Origin: an uncultured Allomuricauda sp.
GTDB lineage: Bacteria > Bacteroidota > Bacteroidia > Flavobacteriales > Flavobacteriaceae
Assembly (NCBI RefSeq): GCF_947495325.1
Contig: NZ_CANLYK010000001.1
Span: 186,001 to 250,000, forward strand
Length of the DNA stretch: 64,000 nt
Reading direction: 5' to 3'
Shown: in pieces, positions 54,676 through 62,387 of the stretch
Layout: every line of letters starts with the position of its first letter
Numbering within the stretch: position 1 is the first letter of the stretch
The notes under the pieces: generated by a model
The model's input: the letters and a program-made list of their open reading frames with translations, nothing else
What the model was told of the DNA's origin: nothing
The model's database searches: none
Made by a program: the position numbers and the translations under genes

Positions 54676-54924
54676 TTATGTATCTAGGTTATATTTTTTA
54701 TCCAACTTGTTCATCAACCTTATATACACAAAAATGAGGAGCACGAAAACGTAGATAGACCCTTGTTGTGCAAACCAAAAACCAAGTTTAAACCCACCAA
54801 GGCGAATGGTATTTAACTCTTCTACAAGCAGAATACCAAAAACAAAAGACACTAAAAACCATATGGTTAATAATATCCCCAGATACTTTAAATTTTCCTT
54901 CCAATATTTTTTTTGGTCTTCCAT
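54676..54924 (-). CDS. DUF4212 small symporter subunit
   Basis: 82 aa from the ATG at 54924; the ATG at 54930 is an equal alternative. Two membrane helices ('YLGILLTIWFLVSFVFGILL' and 'SIYVFVLLIFVYI') with 'GFKLGFWFAQQGSIYVFVLL', the DUF4212 signature. The family occurs just upstream of SSS symporter genes and is taken as an accessory subunit. The arrangement DUF4212-symporter is typical. Confidence 0.85.
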   Translation of the reverse strand: MEDQKKYWKENLKYLGILLTIWFLVSFVFGILLVEELNTIRLGGFKLGFWFAQQGSIYVFVLLIFVYIRLMNKLDKKYNLDT

Positions 54925-55007
54925 AATCATTTAATGTTAGTAAGGATTGGTTTGGTTTTTACTAAGTCCTTAAAGATATTCTTTTTACTGGTTTTGTAAC
55001 TTAGGGC

Positions 55008-55733
55008 ATGAAAATGCAACAATTTTTTTTCAAAGCACTTTTTTTAGTTGGACTATTGCTACTGGAAAGTTGTTCAGCTCAATCCCAACTTATTGAGGAT
55101 GAATTACAAACGGTAACAACGGAAAACCTCAAATATTATTTGTATTATCCTCAAGGCTACGAGTCGGGAGACCAAAAAGAATTTGGATTGTTACTTTTTC
55201 TTCATGGAGGTGGGGAATCTGGTGGAGATTTGGAAGAAATAAAAAAAAATGGCCCTCCAAAACTTTTGGTTGAAGGAAAACAATTTCCATTTCTGGTGCT
55301 GGCTCCACAAAACCCATATAGAAGAAAGTGGTGGAACACAGAGGCAATTATAAAATTATTGGATTCAGTGGTAGAGACCAATAATGTTGATAAAAATAGA
55401 ATCTATTTAACTGGTCTAAGTAGGGGAGGTAGTGCAGCTTGGGAGTTGGCAACACAATACCCTAAAAAGTTTGCCGCGATGGCCGTTGTTTGCGGAATGG
55501 CACCTTTACCCTATGCACATTGGATCAATAAGAAAATGCCCATTTGGGTGTTTCATGGAGACAAGGACAAAGTGATTTCTGTAGATGAGTCTGATAAAAT
55601 GGTGGCCAAACTTAAAGAAATGAATTATGATGTAAGGTATACAAGATATGAAGGTGTTGGCCATAACTCATGGAGTAGAGCCTATACCACAGAAGAACTA
55701 TATGAATGGTTTGTCAAACAAAAACAAAAATAG
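55008..55733 (+). CDS. Lipoprotein alpha/beta-hydrolase (esterase/phospholipase type)
   Basis: 241 aa with a lipobox (LLLLESCSAQ). Alpha/beta-hydrolase landmarks: 'LLLFLHGGGESGGD' oxyanion region, nucleophile elbow G-L-S-R-G-G (~residue 140), 'MPIWVFHGDKDKVISVDESD' with the catalytic Asp, and 'GVGHNSWSRAY' with the catalytic His. This layout is of the phospholipase/carboxylesterase class. It is anchored in the envelope facing the periplasm. The next gene, a VanX-like peptidase, begins 4 bp downstream. Confidence 0.82.
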   Translation: MKMQQFFFKALFLVGLLLLESCSAQSQLIEDELQTVTTENLKYYLYYPQGYESGDQKEFGLLLFLHGGGESGGDLEEIKKNGPPKLLVEGKQFPFLVLAPQNPYRRKWWNTEAIIKLLDSVVETNNVDKNRIYLTGLSRGGSAAWELATQYPKKFAAMAVVCGMAPLPYAHWINKKMPIWVFHGDKDKVISVDESDKMVAKLKEMNYDVRYTRYEGVGHNSWSRAYTTEELYEWFVKQKQK

Positions 55734-55737
55734 TTTA

Positions 55738-56448
55738 ATGAAATATCACCTGGTTTTTATGGTTACCCTAGTTGCTTTGGGTTGCCGCCAAGAAGTTGTC
55801 AAAAAACAAAACAAATCAAACAGTTCTGATAAAATAGAAACAGTTGTTAAGGTTGATTCGGTGCAAAAGAAGGAATTAAAGTCTTTTGAAGGTTTAGCGG
55901 ATACTACTTTTGTTCGGTTGGCGGATTTTAGTGGAGATTTTGCATATGATATGCGATATGCAACAGAAAACAACTTTTTAAAAGCAAAAGTGTACGATTG
56001 TGCAGAATGCTATACTCGCGTTAAAACGGCCAAAGCCCTTATAAATGCCAACAAGGATTTCTTGGAAAAAGGAGCAAGAATAAAATTCTTTGACTGCTAC
56101 CGACCCAATTCAGTACAGTACAAGATGTGGGAGATTGTACCCAATCCCCAATACGTGGCAAATCCAGTAAAGGGCTCTATTCACAATAAAGGAGGAGCTG
56201 TAGATATTACCTTGGTTGATATAGATGGAAATGAACTGGACATGGGAACTGATTTTGATTTCTTTGGAAAAAAGGCGTACCATGACAATTTGGATTTGTC
56301 CGAGGAAATATTATCCAATCGAAAACTTTTAAAGGAAACCATGGAAGCCCATGGTTTTTGGTCTATACGAACTGAGTGGTGGCACTATAATCTTTCAGCT
56401 GGGTCCAATGATAAAATCGCTAATTTTAAGTGGGAATGTATGCACTAG
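55738..56448 (+). CDS. VanX-like D-alanyl-D-alanine dipeptidase lipoprotein (M15D)
   Basis: 236 aa from the ATG at 55738; the longer in-frame ATG at 55648 overlaps the esterase gene. Lipobox MVTLVALGCRQE. M15D metal motifs: 'GSIHNKGGAVDITLVDI' (H and D ligands) and 'RTEWWHYNLSAGS' (catalytic Glu and His ligand), plus 'FDCYRPNSVQYKM' with the conserved Arg. VanX-type enzymes cut D-Ala-D-Ala dipeptides; in Bacteroidota they probably act in peptidoglycan recycling rather than vancomycin resistance. It ends 4 bp into the convergent methyltransferase gene. Confidence 0.85.
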   Translation: MKYHLVFMVTLVALGCRQEVVKKQNKSNSSDKIETVVKVDSVQKKELKSFEGLADTTFVRLADFSGDFAYDMRYATENNFLKAKVYDCAECYTRVKTAKALINANKDFLEKGARIKFFDCYRPNSVQYKMWEIVPNPQYVANPVKGSIHNKGGAVDITLVDIDGNELDMGTDFDFFGKKAYHDNLDLSEEILSNRKLLKETMEAHGFWSIRTEWWHYNLSAGSNDKIANFKWECMH

Positions 56449-57623
56449 GCTTTTTCACAGTAGAGGACAATTAACTTATTATTTACATCAGTTGTGAAAA
56501 ACAAATAAGCATCTCCACCATCTTTTATTTTGTGTCTTTTGCGTAATTCTGCAACTGTTGATGGAAAATTACGAGTAGTGACATTCGCTTTTTTCAGGCC
56601 TAGTTGGTTAACCCTATTTTTTGAATATGGAATGGTTTCTATAATTTTAAATCTTCTCCCAGGAAAATCCACTAAAGCGTCAGAAGTGTACAAATGTGAA
56701 TGTTGATGTAGCTTTTTAATTTTATAGGTTTTGGCAACGGTTTTGAATCCACCGGATTTTAAAATAACTGCATTAGGTTCGTATAAATATTTTTTAGGGG
56801 CATCATGTTCCAAAACTATGGAAGCTTCTTCCATCATGATGAAGCTAAAATGCACTTCTTGATTTTTGGTAAGGTTTATGGTGTTTATTAAAATCCCATC
56901 TTTAAAACCATGTTCCAAAATATAAAGCAATTCTTTTACTTCATTGTTGATTGCCACAATATGAATTTCCTTTACAAAATCAAGCTCTTTTATACTCTGG
57001 GAAATATCTAATAGAGGAGAGGTTTTGATTAAAATATTCTTGGATTTCTTAAAAAGAAAAGGAAGGTTTTCGGAAACATTCGGCATACAATCTTTTAACA
57101 GAAAAACTTTTCCTTTAACATCATCTCTTCGAGATGGGTCAATGTAAAGCCAATCAAATTTTTGTGTAGTATTTTTTAAAAATTGAAGTCCGTCCTCAGC
57201 AACACAAGTGATATTATTTTGACCAAGTATTTTAAAATTATGATTTGCAATTTCACTTAATTCTTGATCGATTTCGCAATGAAAAACAGTATCCAATTGC
57301 TTTGAAAAATAGTAAGCATCAACACCAAAGCCACCAGTTAAATCAAGTAGTGATTTTCCATCCAAAAGCTTCGCTTTATAAGCGGCTGTTTGTTCTGAGC
57401 TCGTTTGCTCAATGTTCACTTTATTGGGATAGTAAATGTTGGTGGTATTGAACCAAGATGGGAGTTTATATTCGCATTTTTTTTTAGCCTCCAACTGTTG
57501 GAAAAGCTCTTTTTGTGAAATTCCTTCAAACAGTTGCTTTTTTAATAATACTGACACGATGTCAGTATTTATATTATTTTTTATAAAATCCTGTGAACCA
57601 GTATTTAAAAGTAGTTTATTCAA
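56445..57623 (-). CDS. SAM-dependent methyltransferase with THUMP-like domain (PG_1098 type)
   Basis: 392 aa. The helical N-terminus (~80 residues) is followed by a Rossmann core: 'SLLDLTGGFGVDAYYFS' (motif I), 'FHCEIDQELSEIANHNF' and 'KFDWLYIDPSRRDDVKGKVF' with an IDPSRR motif. The C-terminal ~100 residues hold a ferredoxin-like/THUMP-like domain ('KYLYEPNAVILKSGGFKTVA'). Members of this Bacteroidota family are taken as RNA methyltransferases; the target is unknown. Downstream of the AI-2E gene, it ends a four-gene run. Confidence 0.78.
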   Translation of the reverse strand: MNKLLLNTGSQDFIKNNINTDIVSVLLKKQLFEGISQKELFQQLEAKKKCEYKLPSWFNTTNIYYPNKVNIEQTSSEQTAAYKAKLLDGKSLLDLTGGFGVDAYYFSKQLDTVFHCEIDQELSEIANHNFKILGQNNITCVAEDGLQFLKNTTQKFDWLYIDPSRRDDVKGKVFLLKDCMPNVSENLPFLFKKSKNILIKTSPLLDISQSIKELDFVKEIHIVAINNEVKELLYILEHGFKDGILINTINLTKNQEVHFSFIMMEEASIVLEHDAPKKYLYEPNAVILKSGGFKTVAKTYKIKKLHQHSHLYTSDALVDFPGRRFKIIETIPYSKNRVNQLGLKKANVTTRNFPSTVAELRKRHKIKDGGDAYLFFTTDVNNKLIVLYCEKA

Positions 57624-57630
57624 ACGAATA

Positions 57631-58731
57631 CTATAAATTTTTAGTTAACTTTTTTACAACGGAATTTTCAGCTAAAAACTCTTTTAAAATTACTTTTATT
57701 GCGGTATAACCAGGTACGGCAACTACCATTCCAACTACTCCAAATACGAGTCCGGCAATGATGATTACCAAGAAGATTTCCAAGGGATGTGATTTCACAC
57801 TTGTTGAAAAAATAAAGGGTTGAGAAAAGAAATTATCGATGAGTTGGCCAATGATCAAACCGATAAAAACGTAGAGGGCTTTTGGTAAAATAACCGTACT
57901 AAAATCGGCCCCTAAAAAACTGGTCATTGTTAATGTGATCATGATTGCTCCACCAATAATTGGACCTATGTATGGAATGATGTTGAAGAGGGCACAAAGG
58001 AACGCAATCACGATGGCATTTTCAACCCCGGCAATTAAAAGTGCTATGGTATAAATGACGAATAAAATAAAAAGTTGAAGCAAGATTCCGGCAAAGTATC
58101 GGGATAATAATCCATTGATTTTATCAACAGATTTGACAAGATTACTTTCCTTGTTGTCCGGGACAAAAGTCAACATTCCATTTTGAAAAAGATTGCTATC
58201 CTTCAAAAAGAAAAATGAAATAAAAAGCACTGAAAAAAGCCCAATGCTAAAACTGCTTAGGGTATTTACAAACGAATTAAGAAAGTCTGGAATAAAACCT
58301 AAATCTAGACCTTCCAGTACATTTTTCTCCAAATCGGAGTCTTCAATTAAATGGGTGACATTATCTGTTGTGGCTCCAAAATATTCCAAGATTTGAAGAT
58401 AAAGGGTATTTACATCCGCTTTTAAGGCATCAATATCCAATAAGGACAGGTTTTTACTTTGCTCAGAAATCAGGGGAATAAACAAAGCCAGAATCCCTAG
58501 AAAAATTGCCAGCATTATGACCATGGTCACAATTACCGCCAAGGTGTTCGGAAATTTTAACTTGCGTCTTAAAAAGAGCACTACTGGCCTTCCCAGAAGT
58601 GCAATTACCGCAGCAATGGCCAAATAAGCCAAAACAGATTGAATCTTAAATAAAAAATAGCCCAGAAGAACAACACCAACAATAATGGCTACTGCTCTTA
58701 AAATCCCCTTGGATATCATTCTTGAAGTCAT
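57631..58731 (-). CDS. AI-2E family (PerM-type) transporter
   Basis: 366 aa with ~8 membrane helices. Family signatures are the N-terminal 'YLAIAAVIALLGRPVVLFLR' and the C-terminal 'CALFNIIPYIGPIIGGAI' (the 'NiiPyiGp' motif), with a 120-residue loop between. Substrate is not known for most members; the family name comes from quorum-sensing export of autoinducer-2. The start codon at 58731 lies just before the DUF4159 stop. Confidence 0.85.
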   Translation of the reverse strand: MTSRMISKGILRAVAIIVGVVLLGYFLFKIQSVLAYLAIAAVIALLGRPVVLFLRRKLKFPNTLAVIVTMVIMLAIFLGILALFIPLISEQSKNLSLLDIDALKADVNTLYLQILEYFGATTDNVTHLIEDSDLEKNVLEGLDLGFIPDFLNSFVNTLSSFSIGLFSVLFISFFFLKDSNLFQNGMLTFVPDNKESNLVKSVDKINGLLSRYFAGILLQLFILFVIYTIALLIAGVENAIVIAFLCALFNIIPYIGPIIGGAIMITLTMTSFLGADFSTVILPKALYVFIGLIIGQLIDNFFSQPFIFSTSVKSHPLEIFLVIIIAGLVFGVVGMVVAVPGYTAIKVILKEFLAENSVVKKLTKNL

Positions 58732-58734
58732 ACG

Positions 58735-59385
58735 TTAACTTTTAAAGGCATATTCAATAATATTAGCACCTATTTGCAAGGCTTTTAATCTAATTTCTTC
58801 TGGGTCGTTATGTACGGATGGATCTTCCCAGCCATCTCCCAAATCACTTTCAAAAGTGAACAATAACAACAGCCTTCCTTCTTCAAAAATACCCAAAGCC
58901 TCGGGTCTTTTTCCATCATGTTCATGTATTTTGGGTAAACCACCAGGGAAATTATACTTCTGGTTAAAAATTGGATGGTCGGCACCTAGTTCTTCCAATT
59001 GCTTGGTTGGGAATACCTTTTCCAATTCCCTTTTTAGGTAGGGTTGCATACCATAATTGTCATCTATATGCAAAAAACCACCGGAAAGTAAATAGGTTCT
59101 TAGATTTTCTGCTTCCTCGTCAGAAAAAAAGACATTTCCGTGCCCCGTCATGTGGAGATAAGGGTATTGAAATATGGAAACACTTCCAATTTCCACGGTT
59201 TCTGGTTTTGGATTTATTTTAGTGCCTATGTTGGTATTGCAAAACTTAATTAGATTGGGCAGGGCAGTGGGATTAGAGTACCAATCACCTCCACCACCAT
59301 ATTTTAAGATGGCTATATCTTGTGTATAAGATTGACTCATCACAAAAAAAGTTAAAAAAGCAAATAGCTTGGTAAGTTGTTTCAT
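58735..59385 (-). CDS. DUF4159 periplasmic protein
   Basis: 216 aa with a signal peptide (LFAFLTFFVMSQSYTQ). DUF4159 features: 'ILKYGGGGDWYSNPTALPNL', 'YPYLHMTGHGNVFFSDEEAE', 'LRTYLLSGGFLHIDDNYGM' and 'FESDLGDGWEDPSVH'. The fold is ThuA/glutamine-amidotransferase-like. Its role is not established; it is usually near aerotolerance (BatA/B-like) or rsmE genes. It is first of the minus-strand run DUF4159-AI-2E-methyltransferase. Confidence 0.82.
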   Translation of the reverse strand: MKQLTKLFAFLTFFVMSQSYTQDIAILKYGGGGDWYSNPTALPNLIKFCNTNIGTKINPKPETVEIGSVSIFQYPYLHMTGHGNVFFSDEEAENLRTYLLSGGFLHIDDNYGMQPYLKRELEKVFPTKQLEELGADHPIFNQKYNFPGGLPKIHEHDGKRPEALGIFEEGRLLLLFTFESDLGDGWEDPSVHNDPEEIRLKALQIGANIIEYAFKS

Positions 59386-59424
59386 TTCCCTACGAATAAC
59401 TAAGAAATCAAAAATACAGTATTC

Positions 59425-60207
59425 ATGTTTAAAAAAATCATAATTCCCATCATGGTCTTTGTTGGAATGTCTCTCATGGCATTTTATACAGGTAGGACAG
59501 AAAATTTGGCAAAGCTTGGGAATGAAACAAAGATGGAGGAATATGCACCTGCGATAGTTTTAGAATTATTTACCTCGCAGGGATGCTCAAGTTGTCCTCC
59601 TGCGGATTTGCTTTTGGAAAAGGTAAAAAAACAATACCCAGAAAATGTATATGCCTTGTCTTATCATGTAGATTATTGGAATTATATTGGTTGGGAAGAT
59701 CCTTTTAGTAAATCTATTTACACAAAAAAACAAAGGGATTATAATAGAAAGTTTCAGTACAGAAGCAATTATACGCCTCAATTGGTCATAAATGGAGAAG
59801 AACACTTTGTAGGCTCAAATCAATCAAAAATGTATTCTAAATTAAATGAATATAGGACGAAAAAATCAGAGAATACTTTAAGTCTTTCGATTAAGGAAGT
59901 TGATGCAGATGCAATTGCATTTGATTATGTTGCAGCGGGTGATTTAACGGACAAGCAGCTTAGGGTTGTTTTGGTTTTGGATGAGCGTACCACACCCGTT
60001 AAAAGAGGGGAAAACAGAAACAAAACCTTAAAGAACAGTAATATTGTGGTTGCGGAAAAGTATATTTCTGTGATTGCAAAAAATGGAACGCATTCAATTG
60101 AGATTCCAAAGCTTGTTTCTAAAAATGATAATCTAACCTTGATGCTACTTTTAGAGTCCGATAATTTGGATATTACCGGAGCAGCCAAGGCTCCAATTAC
60201 GGGTTAA
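59425..60207 (+). CDS. DUF1223 thioredoxin-like exported protein
   Basis: 260 aa with a short N-terminal signal anchor (IIIPIMVFVGMSLMAFYT). A thioredoxin-like region starts at 'VLELFTSQGCSSCPPADLLL', with the C-S-S-C redox pair as in DUF1223, and continues with 'YALSYHVDYWNYIGWEDPFS' and 'YTPQLVINGEEHFVGSNQSK'. Probably an oxidoreductase at the outer face of the inner membrane; substrate unknown. It is read toward rsmE and overlaps its stop by 4 bp (convergent). Confidence 0.82.
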   Translation: MFKKIIIPIMVFVGMSLMAFYTGRTENLAKLGNETKMEEYAPAIVLELFTSQGCSSCPPADLLLEKVKKQYPENVYALSYHVDYWNYIGWEDPFSKSIYTKKQRDYNRKFQYRSNYTPQLVINGEEHFVGSNQSKMYSKLNEYRTKKSENTLSLSIKEVDADAIAFDYVAAGDLTDKQLRVVLVLDERTTPVKRGENRNKTLKNSNIVVAEKYISVIAKNGTHSIEIPKLVSKNDNLTLMLLLESDNLDITGAAKAPITG

Positions 60208-60908
60208 CTATTGATTATGGAAACTGTTGTACAGGCTACGATTGCAGCCGTTTCAGTTCGTAAACGGTTGTTTCCAAGAGATACTGGAACAAAATTTTTG
60301 GACTTCGCTAAATTTATTTCTGATTTTGAAAAATCGCCTTCGGGTCCTATGAGGATTATAATGTCTTTATCTGCAGCAACCCTTCTTTTTAGTTCCATTT
60401 TTTCACCTTCATCACAATGCGCAATAAATTTTAACCCTCCCATTTCCTGATTCATGAATTCTTTATAAGAAATTGCAGGATTTAATTTAGGCAAATAGGT
60501 TTGCAAGGACTGTTTCATTGCGGATTGCAATACGCGCTCCATCCGTTCTTGTTTGATTACCTTACGCTCTGAGTGCTCACAAATTATGGGGGTTATTTCA
60601 TCTACACCAATTTCCGTGGCTTTTTCCAGAAACCATTCGTAGCGGTCGTTCATTTTGGTTGGGGCAACAACTAGATGAAGCTTGTACCGTTTTGGAATGC
60701 TTTTTTCTGTGGAAATAATTTGCGCTTTGCATTTCTTGGCATCAGCAACAAGAATTTCAGCCTTAAAAAGATATCCTTTTCCATTGGTAATGTGCAAAAC
60801 ATCTCCTTCTTGCTTTCGTAATACTTTTAAGATATGCTTACTTTCTTCAGCGGAAAAAAAGAACTGCTTAAAACTATTGTCTAACGAAGGATTATAAAAG
60901 AGTTGCAT
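60204..60908 (-). CDS. rsmE: 16S rRNA m3U1498 methyltransferase RsmE
   Basis: 234 aa. A PUA-like N-terminal domain ('AEESKHILKVLRKQEGDVLH') precedes a SPOUT methyltransferase domain with 'VVAPTKMNDRYEWFLEKATE', 'CEHSERKVIK', 'IILIGPEGDFSKSEINLA' and 'FVPVSLGNNRLRTETAAIVA', all RsmE hallmarks. It methylates U1498 of 16S rRNA. It lies downstream of the TfoX-N gene and tsaD on the same strand. Confidence 0.92.
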   Translation of the reverse strand: MQLFYNPSLDNSFKQFFFSAEESKHILKVLRKQEGDVLHITNGKGYLFKAEILVADAKKCKAQIISTEKSIPKRYKLHLVVAPTKMNDRYEWFLEKATEIGVDEITPIICEHSERKVIKQERMERVLQSAMKQSLQTYLPKLNPAISYKEFMNQEMGGLKFIAHCDEGEKMELKRRVAADKDIIILIGPEGDFSKSEINLAKSKNFVPVSLGNNRLRTETAAIVACTTVSIINS

Positions 60909-60911
60909 ATA

Positions 60912-61238
60912 TTACAGTTTACTTTTTGCATGTTCCAAACCTAGTTCTATCCAGTTTTGAAGTTGTTCTTCAGTTTTAAAACCCTCCGGAGACACAAAAA
61001 TAAACTCCTTCATGGGTTTGCCGGTGAAATCCATTGGTCTAACATGTTCTTGCCTTAAAACAACATCCATTTTAATACCTACCACGCGAACCATCAAATC
61101 ATTTTTAACTGGACCTACGGTCATTTTTCCTTTATATAAAAAAGCGACTCCCCCAAACATTTTCTTTTCAGTGAATTCTTCTGGGAATAGTGCTACTGCA
61201 TGTCGTATTCTAGAGGCTATTTCTTCGTTATATGCCAT
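60912..61238 (-). CDS. TfoX N-terminal domain protein
   Basis: 108 aa, just the TfoX-N fold: 'IASRIRHAVALFPEEFTEKK', 'MFGGVAFLYKGKMTVGPVKN', 'LMVRVVGIKMD' and 'MKEFIFVSPEG'. TfoX-N proteins occur widely as small stand-alone proteins; the full TfoX regulates competence in gammaproteobacteria, but no such role can be inferred here. It sits between tsaD and rsmE, 3 bp before rsmE. Confidence 0.85.
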   Translation of the reverse strand: MAYNEEIASRIRHAVALFPEEFTEKKMFGGVAFLYKGKMTVGPVKNDLMVRVVGIKMDVVLRQEHVRPMDFTGKPMKEFIFVSPEGFKTEEQLQNWIELGLEHAKSKL

Positions 61239-61274
61239 TTTTCAATTTGAAAGTGAAAAGTTAGAAATTAAAAA

Positions 61275-62303
61275 TCAACTTCCAATAGCATATCTGGCTT
61301 TGGCCCCTACGCTTTGGTCAGTGAATTGTTTTTCTAGAAATTTTAAATACCCAACAATGCCTATCATCGCTGCATTGTCTGTGCAATATTGAAATTTGGG
61401 AATATAGGTTTTCCACCCTAATGTTTCTTCAGCGTCTTTGAGTCTTGCCCGTATACCAGAGTTGGCGGCAACGCCACCTCCTATAGCTACCTGTTCGATA
61501 CCAGTTTGCTTTACGGCCAGTTTGAGCTTATCCATTAATATTTCCAATATGGTAAACTGCACAGAAGCGCATATATCAGCTATGTTTTCAGTGACGTAAT
61601 CGGGATTCTTTTTTGTTTCTCTTTGGATAAAATATAAAATGCTTGTTTTTAATCCACTAAAACTAAAATTAAGTCCTTCTACTTTGGGTTTTGGAAAATC
61701 AAACGCCCTTGGGTTCCCAAGTTGTGCATTTTTGTCTACTAATGGACCACCTGGATAGGGCAATCCCATTAATTTTGCACTTTTATCAAAGGCTTCGCCT
61801 ACAGCATCATCTAAGGTTTCACCCAATACTTTCATGTCAAAATAACTGTTCACCCTAACAATTTGCGTATGTCCACCACTTATGGTCATACCCAAAAAAG
61901 GAAAGGTAGGAGCGGTCATACCTTCATCATCAATGAAATGCGCCAAAATATGCGCTTCCATGTGGTTTACCTCAATCAATGGAATGCTGAGCCCCAATGA
62001 TAATGATTTGGCGAAAGAAGCTCCGACCAATAAAGAACCCATAAGTCCTGGCCCTCGTGTAAAAGCTATGGCAGATAGTTGTTTTTTATCGATATTTGCT
62101 TCGGCCAAGGCTTGATGTACCACCGGAACTATATTTTGTTGATGGGCCCTAGATGCTAATTCTGGGACCACACCGCCATATTTCTTGTGTATTTCTTGTG
62201 TTGCCACCACATTGCTTAACACTTTTGTATTGCATAAAACAGCTGCAGAAGTATCATCACAAGAAGATTCAATTGCAAGAATGTAATTTTTTTTATTTGC
62301 CAC
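61275..62303 (-). CDS. tsaD: tRNA N6-threonylcarbamoyladenosine synthase subunit TsaD
   Basis: 342 aa, the usual TsaD length. ASKHA-fold signatures: 'ILAIESSCDDTSAAVLCNTK', 'KKYGGVVPELASRAHQQNIV', 'IEVNHMEAHILAHF' (metal-binding His pair), 'FLGMTISGGHTQIVRV', 'YPGGPLVDKNA' and 'VAIGGGVAANSGIRARLKDA'. With TsaB/E it makes t6A37 in ANN-decoding tRNAs, an essential step. A -7 box lies 27 bp upstream of its start. The divergent tamB-like gene begins ~85 bp away. Confidence 0.95.
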   Translation of the reverse strand: MANKKNYILAIESSCDDTSAAVLCNTKVLSNVVATQEIHKKYGGVVPELASRAHQQNIVPVVHQALAEANIDKKQLSAIAFTRGPGLMGSLLVGASFAKSLSLGLSIPLIEVNHMEAHILAHFIDDEGMTAPTFPFLGMTISGGHTQIVRVNSYFDMKVLGETLDDAVGEAFDKSAKLMGLPYPGGPLVDKNAQLGNPRAFDFPKPKVEGLNFSFSGLKTSILYFIQRETKKNPDYVTENIADICASVQFTILEILMDKLKLAVKQTGIEQVAIGGGVAANSGIRARLKDAEETLGWKTYIPKFQYCTDNAAMIGIVGYLKFLEKQFTDQSVGAKARYAIGS

Positions 62304-62329
62304 AGGTTTTGGAACAAAAATTGGTTGAG

Positions 62330-62337
62330 CAAAGGTA
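62330..62337 (-). promoter_or_regulatory. Flavobacterial -7 box for tsaD
   Basis: Reading the minus strand, TACCTTTG matches the Bacteroidota -7 consensus TA-NN-TTTG exactly, ~27 bp before the tsaD start codon. No good -33 TTTG was found at the expected distance, so the call is moderate. The same DNA lies upstream of the divergent tamB-like gene. Confidence 0.45.
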
Positions 62338-62387
62338 AAACATAAAGCCCTATCAGAAAATTAAGGAAAATACTGTTACGATTTTTA